From PALG01 sp964495885 (GTDB taxonomy: Bacteria; Bacteroidota; Bacteroidia; Flavobacteriales; Flavobacteriaceae), in the NCBI GenBank assembly GCA_964495885.1, contig CAZBWO010000018.1, positions 1 to 64,000 on the forward strand: DNA of 64,000 nt, read 5' to 3'. Position 1 is the stretch's first letter, and the number at the start of each line of letters is the position of its first letter. The position numbers were made by a program, and so were the translations under genes. The notes beneath the pieces are model-generated. The model saw only the letters and a list, made by a program, of their open reading frames with translations. It did no database searches and had not been told where the DNA came from. Positions 1 to 8,445 of the stretch are shown piece by piece.

Positions 1-89
1 TCAACGTGTCAAGGCTGGCCTCGGCCACCTATATCGTAATAGTACAGGGAGAGGGCGGCTATGCCACCTTCGAACTGATAAGGGAATAA
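1..89 (+). CDS. C-terminal end of a T9SS-secreted protein (partial)
   Basis: Only the last 28 codons lie in the window, reading from base 3 to a TAA at 87-89. The peptide has the pattern of the final part of a type A T9SS sorting domain: N-V-S-x-L-A-S-A-T-Y-I-V, a short glycine-rich turn (GEGG), then a hydrophobic strand ending in I-R-E. In this family the domain directs export across the outer membrane through the type IX system and is cleaved off. Nothing can be said about the cargo part, which lies upstream. A strong terminator follows after about 50 bases. Confidence 0.65.
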   Translation, partial: NVSRLASATYIVIVQGEGGYATFELIRE

Positions 90-140
90 CAGTACTCCCG
101 TAGAATTAAATGGATAATTTAGTTAGTTAGCAAGGGAGAG

Positions 141-172
141 CCCTCCCCCGTTTGGGGGAGGGTTTTTGTTTT
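141..172 (+). terminator. Rho-independent terminator
   Basis: A perfect 9-bp G+C-rich stem (ccctccccc at 141-149, ggggg-aggg at 154-162) with a four-base loop is followed by a T-rich run. It ends the T9SS cargo gene to its left and lies just beyond the stop of the oppositely oriented DUF4136 gene. Confidence 0.9.
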
Positions 173-175
173 AGG

Positions 176-715
176 TTATTGAGTTACTTCCGGAGGATAC
201 CCTGCAAGGATTTCCTTTACAATTTCCCGAATACGCGCTTCTTTTTTATCGATGTCGCTAGAGGTAATCAAACGGGCAGTTCCCATGCCTTGCCAAACCA
301 ATTCATTGGTCTTGGCGTCAATGAGGTCTATGTAGAGTGTGCCTTCCGTGCTACGGGAAACGGTATTGCCAAAGCCACCGCCATACCACCAAGGATTCCA
401 ACCCCAGCCCCAGCCAAAGTTGTTATTGTACACATCTACACGTTCGCGTTCCTTGGTAAAAATACTTACCAAAAGGTCTGGTTTTTCGTTTTTTACCATG
501 CCTTTGGCAGATAGTTCAGCGTCAATGGCCCGTAGGATGCGCTTTTTGTCCAAGTCACTAATTTCGGCTTTGTCAATGCCAGGCTTGTAAAAAGCATACT
601 TTTGAAAGTTGTTAAAGTTAGCGTTGCGGTCATAATCTGTAGCAACCCGTACCGTAGAACAGGAGGTAAAAAGTGCTACCAAAAGAAGCAGGGGTACAAA
701 TTTCAAAATTTTCAT
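176..715 (-). CDS. DUF4136 family lipoprotein
   Basis: A 179-residue predicted outer-membrane or periplasmic lipoprotein. The N-terminus is a lipoprotein signal (hydrophobic LLLLVALF then lipobox TSC, Cys about 19). The rest fits DUF4136: a V-A-T-D-Y-D start, the F-x-K-Y-A-F-Y strand, a helix ending in A-L-S-A-K-G-type sequence, and the D-L-I-D-A-K-T-N-E-L-V-W-Q-G-M-G strand near residue 135. A Trp/Gly/Asn-rich loop (about residues 98-112) sits between the two strands. No enzymatic function is known for the family. It starts 17 bases after hutU on the same strand and may be read from the same transcript, but there is no obvious functional link to histidine breakdown. Confidence 0.85.
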   Translation of the reverse strand: MKILKFVPLLLLVALFTSCSTVRVATDYDRNANFNNFQKYAFYKPGIDKAEISDLDKKRILRAIDAELSAKGMVKNEKPDLLVSIFTKERERVDVYNNNFGWGWGWNPWWYGGGFGNTVSRSTEGTLYIDLIDAKTNELVWQGMGTARLITSSDIDKKEARIREIVKEILAGYPPEVTQ

Positions 716-732
716 AGCGTTTGCAATTAGGG

Positions 733-2721
733 TTAATGGAATAATGTATCGTCCACCTTATTGGGTAGGGTGACTTTTAATTGTGGGTTGTGTTTCATGG
801 CACGCTGAATGGCAAAGATGGCTTCATCATTCCGCGCCCAACTACGTCGGGCAATACCATTGTTCACATCCCAAAAAAGCATGCTTTCCAATCGGGTTTC
901 GGCTTCTGTACTACCATCAAGAACCATACCGAATCCGCCATTCATCACTTCTCCCCAACCTACACCACCACCATTGTGAATACTCACCCAGGTAGCTCCT
1001 CTAAAACTATCCCCAATCACATTGTGGATGGCCATATCTGCCGTAAACCTACTTCCGTCATAAATATTGGAGGTTTCCCTGTAGGGGGAATCGGTTCCTG
1101 AAACATCATGATGGTCGCGGCCCAGTACTACGGGGCCAATTTTTCCTTCGGCAATGGCTTTGTTGAAGGCCTTGGCAATCTGTATCCTTCCGTCACTATC
1201 GGCATATAGGATACGTGCTTGCGAACCTACTACCAATTTGTTTTCTTGAGCCCCTTGAATCCATTGAATATTATCAGCCATTTGCTGTTGTATTTCTGAA
1301 GGAGCCTCTTTCATAAGTGCTTGCAAAACTTCCGATGCCAGTCTATCGGTATATGCTAGGTCTTCGGACTTCCCGGAAGCACACACCCATCTGAAAGGTC
1401 CAAAGCCATAATCAAAGCACATGGGTCCCATGATATCCTGTACATAACTAGGGTATTTAAACTCCCTTAGGGAGTTGGGATCCTTTGCAAATACATCAGC
1501 GCCGGCACGGGACGCTTCCAATAAAAAGGCATTTCCGTAGTCAAAGAAATAGGTGCCCTTATCGGTATGTTTGTTAATGGCTGCCGCATGACGCCGCAGA
1601 CTTTCCTGTACCTTGGCTTTGAATAATTCTGGTTTTTGGGCCATCATTTCGTTCGATTCCTCATAGGTCATGCCCACAGGGTAATAGCCTCCTGCCCAGG
1701 GATTATGAAGGGAGCTTTGGTCACTTCCCAAATCAATGTGAATGTTGTGCGTATCAAAATATTCCCAAACATCTACCACATTCCCATCATAGGCAATGGA
1801 GACCGTTTCCTTATCGTTCAATGCTTGTTGTACACGTTGGGCCAAGGCTGCCACATCACCAATCACTTCATCTACCCAGCCTTGGCTATGGCGGGTGTGG
1901 GTAGCTTTTGGGTTTACTTCAGCGCAAACCGTCACGCAGCCTGCAATGTTTCCAGCTTTGGGTTGCGCCCCACTCATTCCACCCAAACCAGAAGTCACAA
2001 ACAAACCTCCCTTGGGGCTTTTGCCAATTTTCCGAAAACCATTCAAAACGGTAATGGTGGTGCCATGGACGATGCCCTGCGGACCAATATACATGTAACT
2101 CCCCGCGGTCATTTGTCCGTATTGGGTCACGCCCAGTGCATTAAATTTTTCCCAGTCATCGGGTTGGGAGTAATTGGGAATCATCATTCCGTTGGTCACT
2201 ACTACCCTTGGTGCGTTAGGGTGGGAGGGGAAGAGTCCTAGGGGATGCCCGCTGTACATCACCAAGGTTTGTTCATTGGTCATTTCGGCAAGGTATTGCA
2301 TCACCAAACGGTATTGAGCCCAATTTTGAAAAACGGCACCATTCCCTCCGTAGGTAATCAATTCGTGGGGGTGTTGTGCCACCGCATGGTCTAGATTGTT
2401 TTGAATCATTAACATAATGGCCTTCGCCTGTAGGCTTTTCCCGGGGTAGTCGTCTACAGGCCGGGCATGGATTTTATGTTCCGGGCGGAAGCGGTACATG
2501 TAAATACGGCCATAGGTTTTCAGTTCCTCTTGAAACTCGGGTAAGAGGGTAGCATGGTGTTTCGGTTCAAAATACCGAAGTGCATTCTGTAAGGCCAGTT
2601 TTTGTTCACTTTCAGAAAGGATATCCTTCCGCTTGGGTGCATGGTTTATGGAAGGGTCATATGCTTTTGGAGTAGGTAATTCCGTAGGAATGCCGTGTAA
2701 TATTTCTTCTTGAAAGGTCAT
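733..2721 (-). CDS. hutU: Urocanate hydratase
   Basis: Urocanase converts urocanate to 4-imidazolone-5-propionate in histidine degradation, using tightly bound NAD+ as an electrophile; it is cytoplasmic. At 662 residues it is about 100 residues longer than the proteobacterial enzyme, matching the long Bacteroidota form. Visible signatures are the NAD-binding G-G-L-G-G-M-S-G-A-Q (around residue 245) and F-G-P-F-R-W-V-C-A-S-G (around 445), which holds the conserved cysteine region. The start codon overlaps the stop of the small upstream DUF5522 gene by four bases (ATGA), so translation is probably coupled. The other hut genes (hutH, hutI, hutG) are not in this window. Confidence 0.97.
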   Translation of the reverse strand: MTFQEEILHGIPTELPTPKAYDPSINHAPKRKDILSESEQKLALQNALRYFEPKHHATLLPEFQEELKTYGRIYMYRFRPEHKIHARPVDDYPGKSLQAKAIMLMIQNNLDHAVAQHPHELITYGGNGAVFQNWAQYRLVMQYLAEMTNEQTLVMYSGHPLGLFPSHPNAPRVVVTNGMMIPNYSQPDDWEKFNALGVTQYGQMTAGSYMYIGPQGIVHGTTITVLNGFRKIGKSPKGGLFVTSGLGGMSGAQPKAGNIAGCVTVCAEVNPKATHTRHSQGWVDEVIGDVAALAQRVQQALNDKETVSIAYDGNVVDVWEYFDTHNIHIDLGSDQSSLHNPWAGGYYPVGMTYEESNEMMAQKPELFKAKVQESLRRHAAAINKHTDKGTYFFDYGNAFLLEASRAGADVFAKDPNSLREFKYPSYVQDIMGPMCFDYGFGPFRWVCASGKSEDLAYTDRLASEVLQALMKEAPSEIQQQMADNIQWIQGAQENKLVVGSQARILYADSDGRIQIAKAFNKAIAEGKIGPVVLGRDHHDVSGTDSPYRETSNIYDGSRFTADMAIHNVIGDSFRGATWVSIHNGGGVGWGEVMNGGFGMVLDGSTEAETRLESMLFWDVNNGIARRSWARNDEAIFAIQRAMKHNPQLKVTLPNKVDDTLFH

Positions 2722-2897
2722 GAATGTGGTGATTGTGAATTGGTGTTTTTGTTATAACCATACGGGCAGTGGCGGCAACCACTTTCACAGCAATAGCCAC
2801 GTTTTAGATGATATTGTTCCGTAAAACAACGATATCCTTCTGGGGTAAGGTAATAATCCCCTTCTTCCAGTTCGGGTTTTTTTCCGAAGGTGCCCAT
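2718..2897 (-). CDS. DUF5522 family small cysteine-rich protein
   Basis: A 59-codon gene. Its core reads Y-Y-L-T-P-E-G-Y-R, then F-T-E-Q-Y-H-L-K-R-G-Y-C-C, then S-G-C-R-H-C-P-Y-G-Y. This C-C-x4-C-x2-C arrangement with adjacent histidine suggests a metal or iron-sulfur site, and the pattern is that of DUF5522, a family common in Flavobacteria with no known role. Its TGA overlaps the hutU ATG. A TATTTTTG box lies only about 5 bases upstream of its ATG, so the message may be leaderless. The start is set by the first ATG after that box; no other in-frame ATG is available before the conserved region. Confidence 0.85.
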   Translation of the reverse strand: MGTFGKKPELEEGDYYLTPEGYRCFTEQYHLKRGYCCESGCRHCPYGYNKNTNSQSPHS

Positions 2898-2901
2898 GCT
2901 A

Positions 2902-2909
2902 CAAAAATA
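2902..2909 (-). promoter_or_regulatory. Candidate -7 box for the DUF5522-hutU operon
   Basis: TATTTTTG on the minus strand matches the Bacteroidota -7 consensus TAnnTTTG. It ends five bases before the DUF5522 ATG, which would place transcription start at or beside the start codon. No convincing -33 TTTG was assigned, so this is a half-supported call. Confidence 0.4.
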
Positions 2910-2930
2910 CCAAATTCTTACCTTGTGCCC

Positions 2931-3257
2931 ATGATTGTAGTGGTAAATCGTTGGTTGCTTCGGAAGGGCTTTACGGGGATGGCTCTATGGCCCTTTGTGA
3001 TCCTGAGATCTGCGGAATTCAAAAAGGACATTACCTTTTTGAATCACGAAAAGATCCATCTTAGGCAGCAGATAGAATTGTTGATAATACCCTTCTTTTT
3101 ATGGTATGCTTTGGAATTTCTGTTTCGGTGGATACAATATAAAAACCGTTACCAAGCCTATCGAAACATTTCTTTTGAAAGGGAAGCGTATCAAAACGAA
3201 AAAGACCCCCACTATCTAAAGCAGAGGTCTTTTTGGAATATGTTAAGTTATCTTTAG
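2931..3257 (+). CDS. Small membrane-associated protein with an HExxH-like motif
   Basis: A 108-residue protein that I do not recognise by name, although similar short proteins occur in Flavobacteria. The ATG at 2931 is preferred over the in-frame ATG at 2808, because the longer form would run through the divergent DUF5522 gene. Visible features: a basic N-terminal region (residues 1-35), the motif N-H-E-K-I-H-L-R-Q-Q (about 44-53), immediately followed by a hydrophobic segment IIPFFLWYALEFLF, and a charged C-terminus with an aromatic run. H-E-K-I-H formally matches the zinc peptidase motif HExxH placed just before a membrane helix, as in some membrane peptidases, but the protein is very short and catalysis is not established. 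Its stop overlaps the stop of the convergent gene by four bases. Confidence 0.7.
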   Translation: MIVVVNRWLLRKGFTGMALWPFVILRSAEFKKDITFLNHEKIHLRQQIELLIIPFFLWYALEFLFRWIQYKNRYQAYRNISFEREAYQNEKDPHYLKQRSFWNMLSYL

Positions 3258-5599
3258 TTCTTTTGCTCCATTTTATTTTCAGTCTGAACGGTATTTGAAG
3301 GTACCGTGTTGCTGTTGGCCGTATTGTTGGTGCTGTATTGAGCGTCCGTCTTAATGGTATATCCATCTGTAGCTTCTACGGTTTCTGCTTTGTAGTCTCT
3401 TCTTTTTAAAGGACCAGGTCCTACTGGAAGTCGTACCCCAACGTGTTGCGAAACCATGCGTCCTGTTGCGGCATCTTTGGTGTCTGCACGGTTGGCCACA
3501 ATTTGCCAAGAGAAAGGTGCGTTACTCGTTCCTCCTTGTAATTCCTTAACGGTAAATCCTTCCGCAGATTTATTGGTAACAAAGACTCCATTGCAATCAC
3601 CTTCTAAAGTGACATATACCTTTAGGGGATGGTTTTCATCCACATAAATACCACTTTGTAAGATAGGATCAATATTGATGCGGGCTTCTCCATTTACCAA
3701 TTGTCCTGTACCAAAGTCTTGGAATAAAATTTCTGGAGCTTCGGGGGAGAACATGATACGGGGTGTATTATTTTGATCATTAAAAATGGTTGAATTACTA
3801 CCATTCCCAATTACCTTATAATCTTGTCCACCACCTGATACTCCATCTCCATCATTATTGGTACGATAGCGCATTCCTACGTAGGCATAACTAGGCGTTC
3901 CAGAGCTTTCGCTACCTCCACTAAAGTATCCTCCAAAATAACTGTTTCGGGAACTTTGTGAGCCATCTGGCGAAACATTATCAAAACCAGCAATCAATGC
4001 CGAAGCACGGTCTCCATCATTCCCAGAGTTGGTTGTCGTATCGTTATCGGCATCTAGGGTAAAACGTCCAGCAGCATTCCCTCGGTTGGAACTACTAACC
4101 AAACCATCCCCTGCATAGGCAAAAATACCAAGTGAATCTCCAGAACCAGCAATACCAGATCCATTAGGGTCTATTACAATGGTGGTTCTTCCTTGTCCCA
4201 AACCAGCAACACCTGTACCCGTTGAACTTGTAGAAATCCCAGAGGCTCCATAGGTGCCTGCAAACACCCCTCCAGAAGAAGTGCCTGGGAAGGAGTAGGA
4301 TGTAAAAGCACCACCCGTACCTTGCACACCGTTTCCAGTAGACAAGGAAGTTAAGGATCTAATTCCGTCACCTGCAGTGTTCAATAATAATGCTACTTCA
4401 GCACCTCCTGTATTTTGGGCATAGATGGTTTCTTCGGCACCGGCTCCGAAGCCTGCAATGGCGGTTTCGGTACCTGTTGAGAAGGATTGAAGCATGTTAT
4501 CTGCGAAATATCCTCCAGAATTCACATAAACTTCACCATTTTCAGTATTATCAGAGTTGATAACGATCTTTGGGTTAGAATTGGTGCTGAATACTAAGGC
4601 TTGGTCATCTGTGGTTCCCAAAAAGTTGGTGCCAGCGGTAGTACCGGAGTTTCCGGTAAGGGTCCAGTCTAATCCACCAGGGGATCCTGCGAAGGCCACC
4701 CATCTTGTGCCATTCCAGAAATAGAGTCCTGGAGCCACATTATTTGGGGCAGCACCTGCTGTTGCAATATTGTATACGGTGGTACCTGCTACCAGAGCAC
4801 CTCCTTGAGGATTCACCACAGGTGCTTCTGTAAGCGTAGAAGTTAATGAAACCCTTGGTGGTACCATTCCCATGGTTGTAGAAGTTAAGTCTAAAAGTCC
4901 GTTAGGGCTATTAGTTCCAATACCTATGACATCATTTCCTCCATCCACAAAAAGCATACTTGCATTATTGTTGGTTTCTACCCTAAAATCTACATCATTT
5001 CCGGGGTCATTGGCAACCAATTCATTATTGGTTACATTTAGTCGTTGGACACCATTGGTAACAATGCCAAATTGGTCTGCGCCAGAACTATAAAAACCTT
5101 TATCGGTATCACCGGTCCATCCAAATAATGGGGAACCTGCACTTCCAGAGATGGTGGCTTGAATCCTTCCGTCACTCAATACACGGAAACGTTCTGTTCC
5201 ATCAGTTGCAACCACTAAATCCTGGGCATCGGTAGTCCCTAAAAAGTTCTGTCCTGCACCAGTACCAGGGGTGGTTCCACCGTTACCGTCCAGTTTCCAG
5301 TCATAGCCTTTAATATCTACCCATACAGTTCCATCCCAGTAAAAGTAGCCAGGACCTGTGGTAGTATTGGTGTTATAGACTAATAAACTTGTGGTACTTC
5401 CACCAGTAATTGGTGCAATGGTACTTAAATCTGCAATGTTTACACGAGGAATGAGGATTCCTTTGTCACTACTATCTACGTCAAGAATACTTCCTGCGCT
5501 GGGGCTCGTAGTGTTAATCCCTACTTGTGCTAGTAGGGTGGTGGTGGCCATCATCATCAAGATCATGAACCATTTGGGGGCAAAGTAGTGATGTTTCAT
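3254..5599 (-). CDS. Large secreted fibre-like protein (copy 1)
   Basis: A 781-residue exported protein with a Sec signal peptide (residues 1-24, ending LLAQ-V). The mature start V-G-I-N-T-T-x-P, then S-I-L-D-V-D-S-S-D-K-G-I-L-I-P-R-V, is a module common in flavobacterial surface proteins resembling phage tail-fibre or adhesin heads. The module recurs around residue 225 (I-G-I-G-T-N-S-P-N, then M-V-P-P-R-V). Repeats built around NFLGTTDxQxLV and Gly/Ser/Thr-rich sequence fill the middle. The last third holds a conserved block (E-G-D-C-N-G-V-F-V-T, then F-S-W-Q-I-V-A-N-R) shared with the next gene. No T9SS tail is evident; the C-terminus is a low-complexity Asn/Thr tail. The role is probably surface display or adhesion, inferred only from architecture. 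Confidence 0.75.
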   Translation of the reverse strand: MKHHYFAPKWFMILMMMATTTLLAQVGINTTSPSAGSILDVDSSDKGILIPRVNIADLSTIAPITGGSTTSLLVYNTNTTTGPGYFYWDGTVWVDIKGYDWKLDGNGGTTPGTGAGQNFLGTTDAQDLVVATDGTERFRVLSDGRIQATISGSAGSPLFGWTGDTDKGFYSSGADQFGIVTNGVQRLNVTNNELVANDPGNDVDFRVETNNNASMLFVDGGNDVIGIGTNSPNGLLDLTSTTMGMVPPRVSLTSTLTEAPVVNPQGGALVAGTTVYNIATAGAAPNNVAPGLYFWNGTRWVAFAGSPGGLDWTLTGNSGTTAGTNFLGTTDDQALVFSTNSNPKIVINSDNTENGEVYVNSGGYFADNMLQSFSTGTETAIAGFGAGAEETIYAQNTGGAEVALLLNTAGDGIRSLTSLSTGNGVQGTGGAFTSYSFPGTSSGGVFAGTYGASGISTSSTGTGVAGLGQGRTTIVIDPNGSGIAGSGDSLGIFAYAGDGLVSSSNRGNAAGRFTLDADNDTTTNSGNDGDRASALIAGFDNVSPDGSQSSRNSYFGGYFSGGSESSGTPSYAYVGMRYRTNNDGDGVSGGGQDYKVIGNGSNSTIFNDQNNTPRIMFSPEAPEILFQDFGTGQLVNGEARINIDPILQSGIYVDENHPLKVYVTLEGDCNGVFVTNKSAEGFTVKELQGGTSNAPFSWQIVANRADTKDAATGRMVSQHVGVRLPVGPGPLKRRDYKAETVEATDGYTIKTDAQYSTNNTANSNTVPSNTVQTENKMEQKN

Positions 5600-5628
5600 A
5601 GTTCATTGAGTTTAAATTAATTGGGATG

Positions 5629-5661
5629 CAAATTTAACAAAAAAACCAGCTGAAATGCAAA
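5629..5661 (-). promoter_or_regulatory. Promoter for fibre-like gene copy 1
   Basis: TTTG at 5661-5658 and TAAATTTG at 5636-5629 are separated by 21 bases on the minus strand, close to the Bacteroidota sigma consensus TTTG-N19-TAnnTTTG. The ATG follows about 30 bases downstream. The similarly placed element before copy 2 supports it. Confidence 0.7.
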
Positions 5662-5972
5662 TATTTTAGATGAATTACATCTTGAACCTTTGTCATTATT
5701 AAAATTTAATCAAAAGTTCGCAATTTTACTTATTCATGCTGTTGTTCAAAATTTACCCAATTAATTTTATTTATAACATTTAATTAATTTGGGATTTCAA
5801 TAATAGGACGACTATCTTTAAAAAGCAATAAAAATCGATAAAAAGCACTAAATATTAATAAAATACATAAAATTCCTACAAAAAATTCGTAAAAAAAGCA
5901 GTTTAGGAAGTGTTTTTCAATAGGCTAAATACAATTGATTCCTATAAAATGTATGATGTTATGTTATTTCAA
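5662..5972. other. A+T-rich intergenic stretch
   Basis: This gap between the two fibre-like genes is strongly A+T-rich, full of short A and T runs, with no credible reading frame and no convincing stem-loop apart from the terminator at its right edge. It is probably upstream spacer of copy 1. Confidence 0.5.
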
Positions 5973-6001
5973 TAAAAAAAAAGGGCCATGTATTGGCCCT
6001 T
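5973..6001 (-). terminator. Rho-independent terminator of fibre-like gene copy 2
   Basis: On the minus strand an 8-bp stem (aagggcca / tggccctt, loop of five bases) is followed by a run of eight or more T. It lies 26 bases beyond the stop codon of copy 2. Confidence 0.9.
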
Positions 6002-6026
6002 AATTCCACAATCTATTTAAGACAAG

Positions 6027-8186
6027 TTATTTAGGGGTATGATAGGATAGTGTATTTTGCTGTTCTTGTAGTGTTGTTTGTATGTTTTGACTAGGTAGTA
6101 TTTCATTTGGTGCATTCGGAAACCGCAGATCGGCATTTAGCGAGCTTTCTTCAGGGGTGTTTCCTAACTCATCTTTTCGGTTGGCTACAATATGCCAAGA
6201 GAACGCTACATCTGAAGTTCCGCCTTGCAATTCCTTTACTAAAAAGCCTTCCGAAGATTTCTGGCTTACAAAAACGCCTTGGCAATCTCCTTCCAATTGT
6301 ATAAATACTTTTAGTGCATGGGTGTCATCCACAATAATATTATTGGAAAAATCTGGGTCAATGGAAATATAAGAGCTTCCGTTTGTGAGTTTTCCGGCTC
6401 CATAGTCTTCCAATAGTACCTCTGGGGCTTCTGGAGCAAACATGACTTTTTTGTTGCCATCGGCCCCATCTACAATGGTAGAAACATTTCCATTTCCAAT
6501 GATTTTATAATTTGTTCCGTTGTATCTTGCTCCAGCGTAGGCATAGGAAGGTGAAAAGCTAGACCCTCCACTATAAAAATATCCCCCATAATACATACTG
6601 GCTCCTCCCACAAGGCTATTGGTGGTATAACCTGCCAATTGTGCCCTAGGGTCCCTTGCGTCTGCAGTGATGGCATTTCCGGTGTAGTTTGTTTGAAAAC
6701 GAGCTGCTTCAACATCTGCCCCACTGGTAATGGGGCCTTCTGTTAAGGCATATAACGCTAGGTCTGTTGCATTGGTATTCACACCAACATTCATTACTTG
6801 GGTAGAAGAAATAGAAGTGGTACTACCTGAAACCGCACGAAGCCCAATGTTAGATGCAGATGTAACCTGTTGATCTGTAACGGCAAGTACTCCATTGGCT
6901 TGGGATGCACCAGTTCCCCAACCAATAATTCCGCCAATTAAAAACGGACTTCCGGTAAAGGCGGTAGTTCCGTAAATACCGTGATTATTGGAAGAGATTC
7001 CAAATACTCCAAGTCCGGTTCCGGTATCACTTCCGTATAGGGCAACCCCATTGGAAGAAGTTTCGGCTACCACACCGTAGGGTACAGCAGCATTGCTTAC
7101 ACGTAACGCTACATCTGCATAGGGCGCATTGCCAATACCTACAGTTCCGGCTGCGGCAATAAGCATTCTTTCGGTATCATTGGTACGTACACTTAGGCCA
7201 TTGTTATCTGTAGTTCCAAGGAAGTTGGTGGTGGTATTCGTTCCTGCATTTCCTTCCAAAGACCAATCCTTTCCTCCGGTTCCTCCCATGGCGATCCATC
7301 GGGAGCCTTCCCAGTAATAAAATCCAGGCAGTACTTCAGTGCTTCCGCTACTGGAGTTTGCAGTGTTGTAAACCAGTAATCCTGTAGCTGGAGAACTTAC
7401 GGGAGAAGGATTGTCGGTAGCCGATAGGGCTACCCTGTTTACCAAAATTCCACGATTGTCATCAGCAAGTTCCATTTGAGCACTGGTATTGGGGGAATTT
7501 GTTCCTATTCCAATATTGTCATTTCCGCCATCTACAAAAAATGTATTGGCATCCCCATCAGTTTCCACCCGAAAATTCACATCATTTCCTGGGCTATTGC
7601 AAACTGTTTCCAAGTTAGAGATGTTCCATCTTTCAATTCCATTAGTTGCAATTCCGAATCCATCGGCACCAGAACTGAAAAATCCTTTATCGGGATCACC
7701 GCTCCACGCAAAAAGTGGATTTGCAGCTGTACCAGCTATAGTTGCTTGAAATCGTCCGTCACTTAATACTCGGTACCGTTCTGTACTATTGGTTGCAATC
7801 ACAAGATCCTGCGCATCAATGGTGCCCAAGAAATCCTGTCCGGCTCCAACTCCGGGAGTTGTTCCAATATTTCCTTTATTTTTCCAATCATCACTTAATA
7901 GGGGAATCCATTGGGAACTGTCCCAATAATAAAATCCTTTCCCGGTGGTAGTATTGGTGTTGTAAACCAATAAACTTTCGGTAGCTCCACCAGTAATGGG
8001 AGCAATTGTTCCCAGATTGGAAATATTTACCCTGGGGATGAGGATTCCTTTATTGGTGCTGGTTACATCCAACATGGAACCTGCTTGGGGAGTCGTAGTG
8101 TTGATTCCTACTTGAGCTTGTAGGGAGATGAAGGAAGATGCCCCCAGCATCATCATCCAACATACATAGCGTAAAGTTGTTTTCAT
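6027..8186 (-). CDS. Large secreted fibre-like protein (copy 2)
   Basis: A 719-residue paralogue of the downstream gene with the same plan: signal peptide (residues 1-24, ending LQAQ-V), the V-G-I-N-T-T-T-P-Q-A-G module with K-G-I-L-I-P-R-V, a second I-G-I-G-T-N-S-P-N module near residue 227, Thr/Gly/Ser-rich middle, and the conserved late block (E-G-D-C-Q-G-V-F-V-S, F-S-W-H-I-V-A-N-R). The first 200 and last 150 residues match copy 1 closely; the middles differ. The pair therefore came from a tandem duplication with divergence of the central, probably exposed, region. It has its own promoter and terminator, so the copies can be expressed independently. Confidence 0.75.
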   Translation of the reverse strand: MKTTLRYVCWMMMLGASSFISLQAQVGINTTTPQAGSMLDVTSTNKGILIPRVNISNLGTIAPITGGATESLLVYNTNTTTGKGFYYWDSSQWIPLLSDDWKNKGNIGTTPGVGAGQDFLGTIDAQDLVIATNSTERYRVLSDGRFQATIAGTAANPLFAWSGDPDKGFFSSGADGFGIATNGIERWNISNLETVCNSPGNDVNFRVETDGDANTFFVDGGNDNIGIGTNSPNTSAQMELADDNRGILVNRVALSATDNPSPVSSPATGLLVYNTANSSSGSTEVLPGFYYWEGSRWIAMGGTGGKDWSLEGNAGTNTTTNFLGTTDNNGLSVRTNDTERMLIAAAGTVGIGNAPYADVALRVSNAAVPYGVVAETSSNGVALYGSDTGTGLGVFGISSNNHGIYGTTAFTGSPFLIGGIIGWGTGASQANGVLAVTDQQVTSASNIGLRAVSGSTTSISSTQVMNVGVNTNATDLALYALTEGPITSGADVEAARFQTNYTGNAITADARDPRAQLAGYTTNSLVGGASMYYGGYFYSGGSSFSPSYAYAGARYNGTNYKIIGNGNVSTIVDGADGNKKVMFAPEAPEVLLEDYGAGKLTNGSSYISIDPDFSNNIIVDDTHALKVFIQLEGDCQGVFVSQKSSEGFLVKELQGGTSDVAFSWHIVANRKDELGNTPEESSLNADLRFPNAPNEILPSQNIQTTLQEQQNTLSYHTPK

Positions 8187-8215
8187 AGGCTTGTGGTTTT
8201 AGTGCAGGGGGTAAA

Positions 8216-8246
8216 CAAATATATTAAAAAGTCGATTAAAAACAAA
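8216..8246 (-). promoter_or_regulatory. Promoter for fibre-like gene copy 2
   Basis: TTTG at 8246-8243 and TATATTTG at 8223-8216, 19 bases apart on the minus strand, are an exact match to the Bacteroidota TTTG-N19-TAnnTTTG promoter. The ATG is about 30 bases downstream. Confidence 0.8.
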
Positions 8247-8445
8247 TAAAATCGATGAAATGCACTTTTTGTCATGATATAAGTAAATTAATTGTTAAAA
8301 TTCATAGCGGTATATTTTTACATTATTTGTACTCACCTACCTGTTATGTCCCTTTTTTTTGAGAAATTTGCAATGAAAGCAGGAATTCATTTATTTATTC
8401 TGAAATACGGTGGAACTGTTTGGTAATCATAATTTTTAAAATTCT

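Noticed and set aside
2808..2930. N-terminal extension of the 108-residue HExxH-like protein
   Set aside because: It would overlap the divergent DUF5522 gene, which is well supported by its Cys pattern and coupling with hutU.
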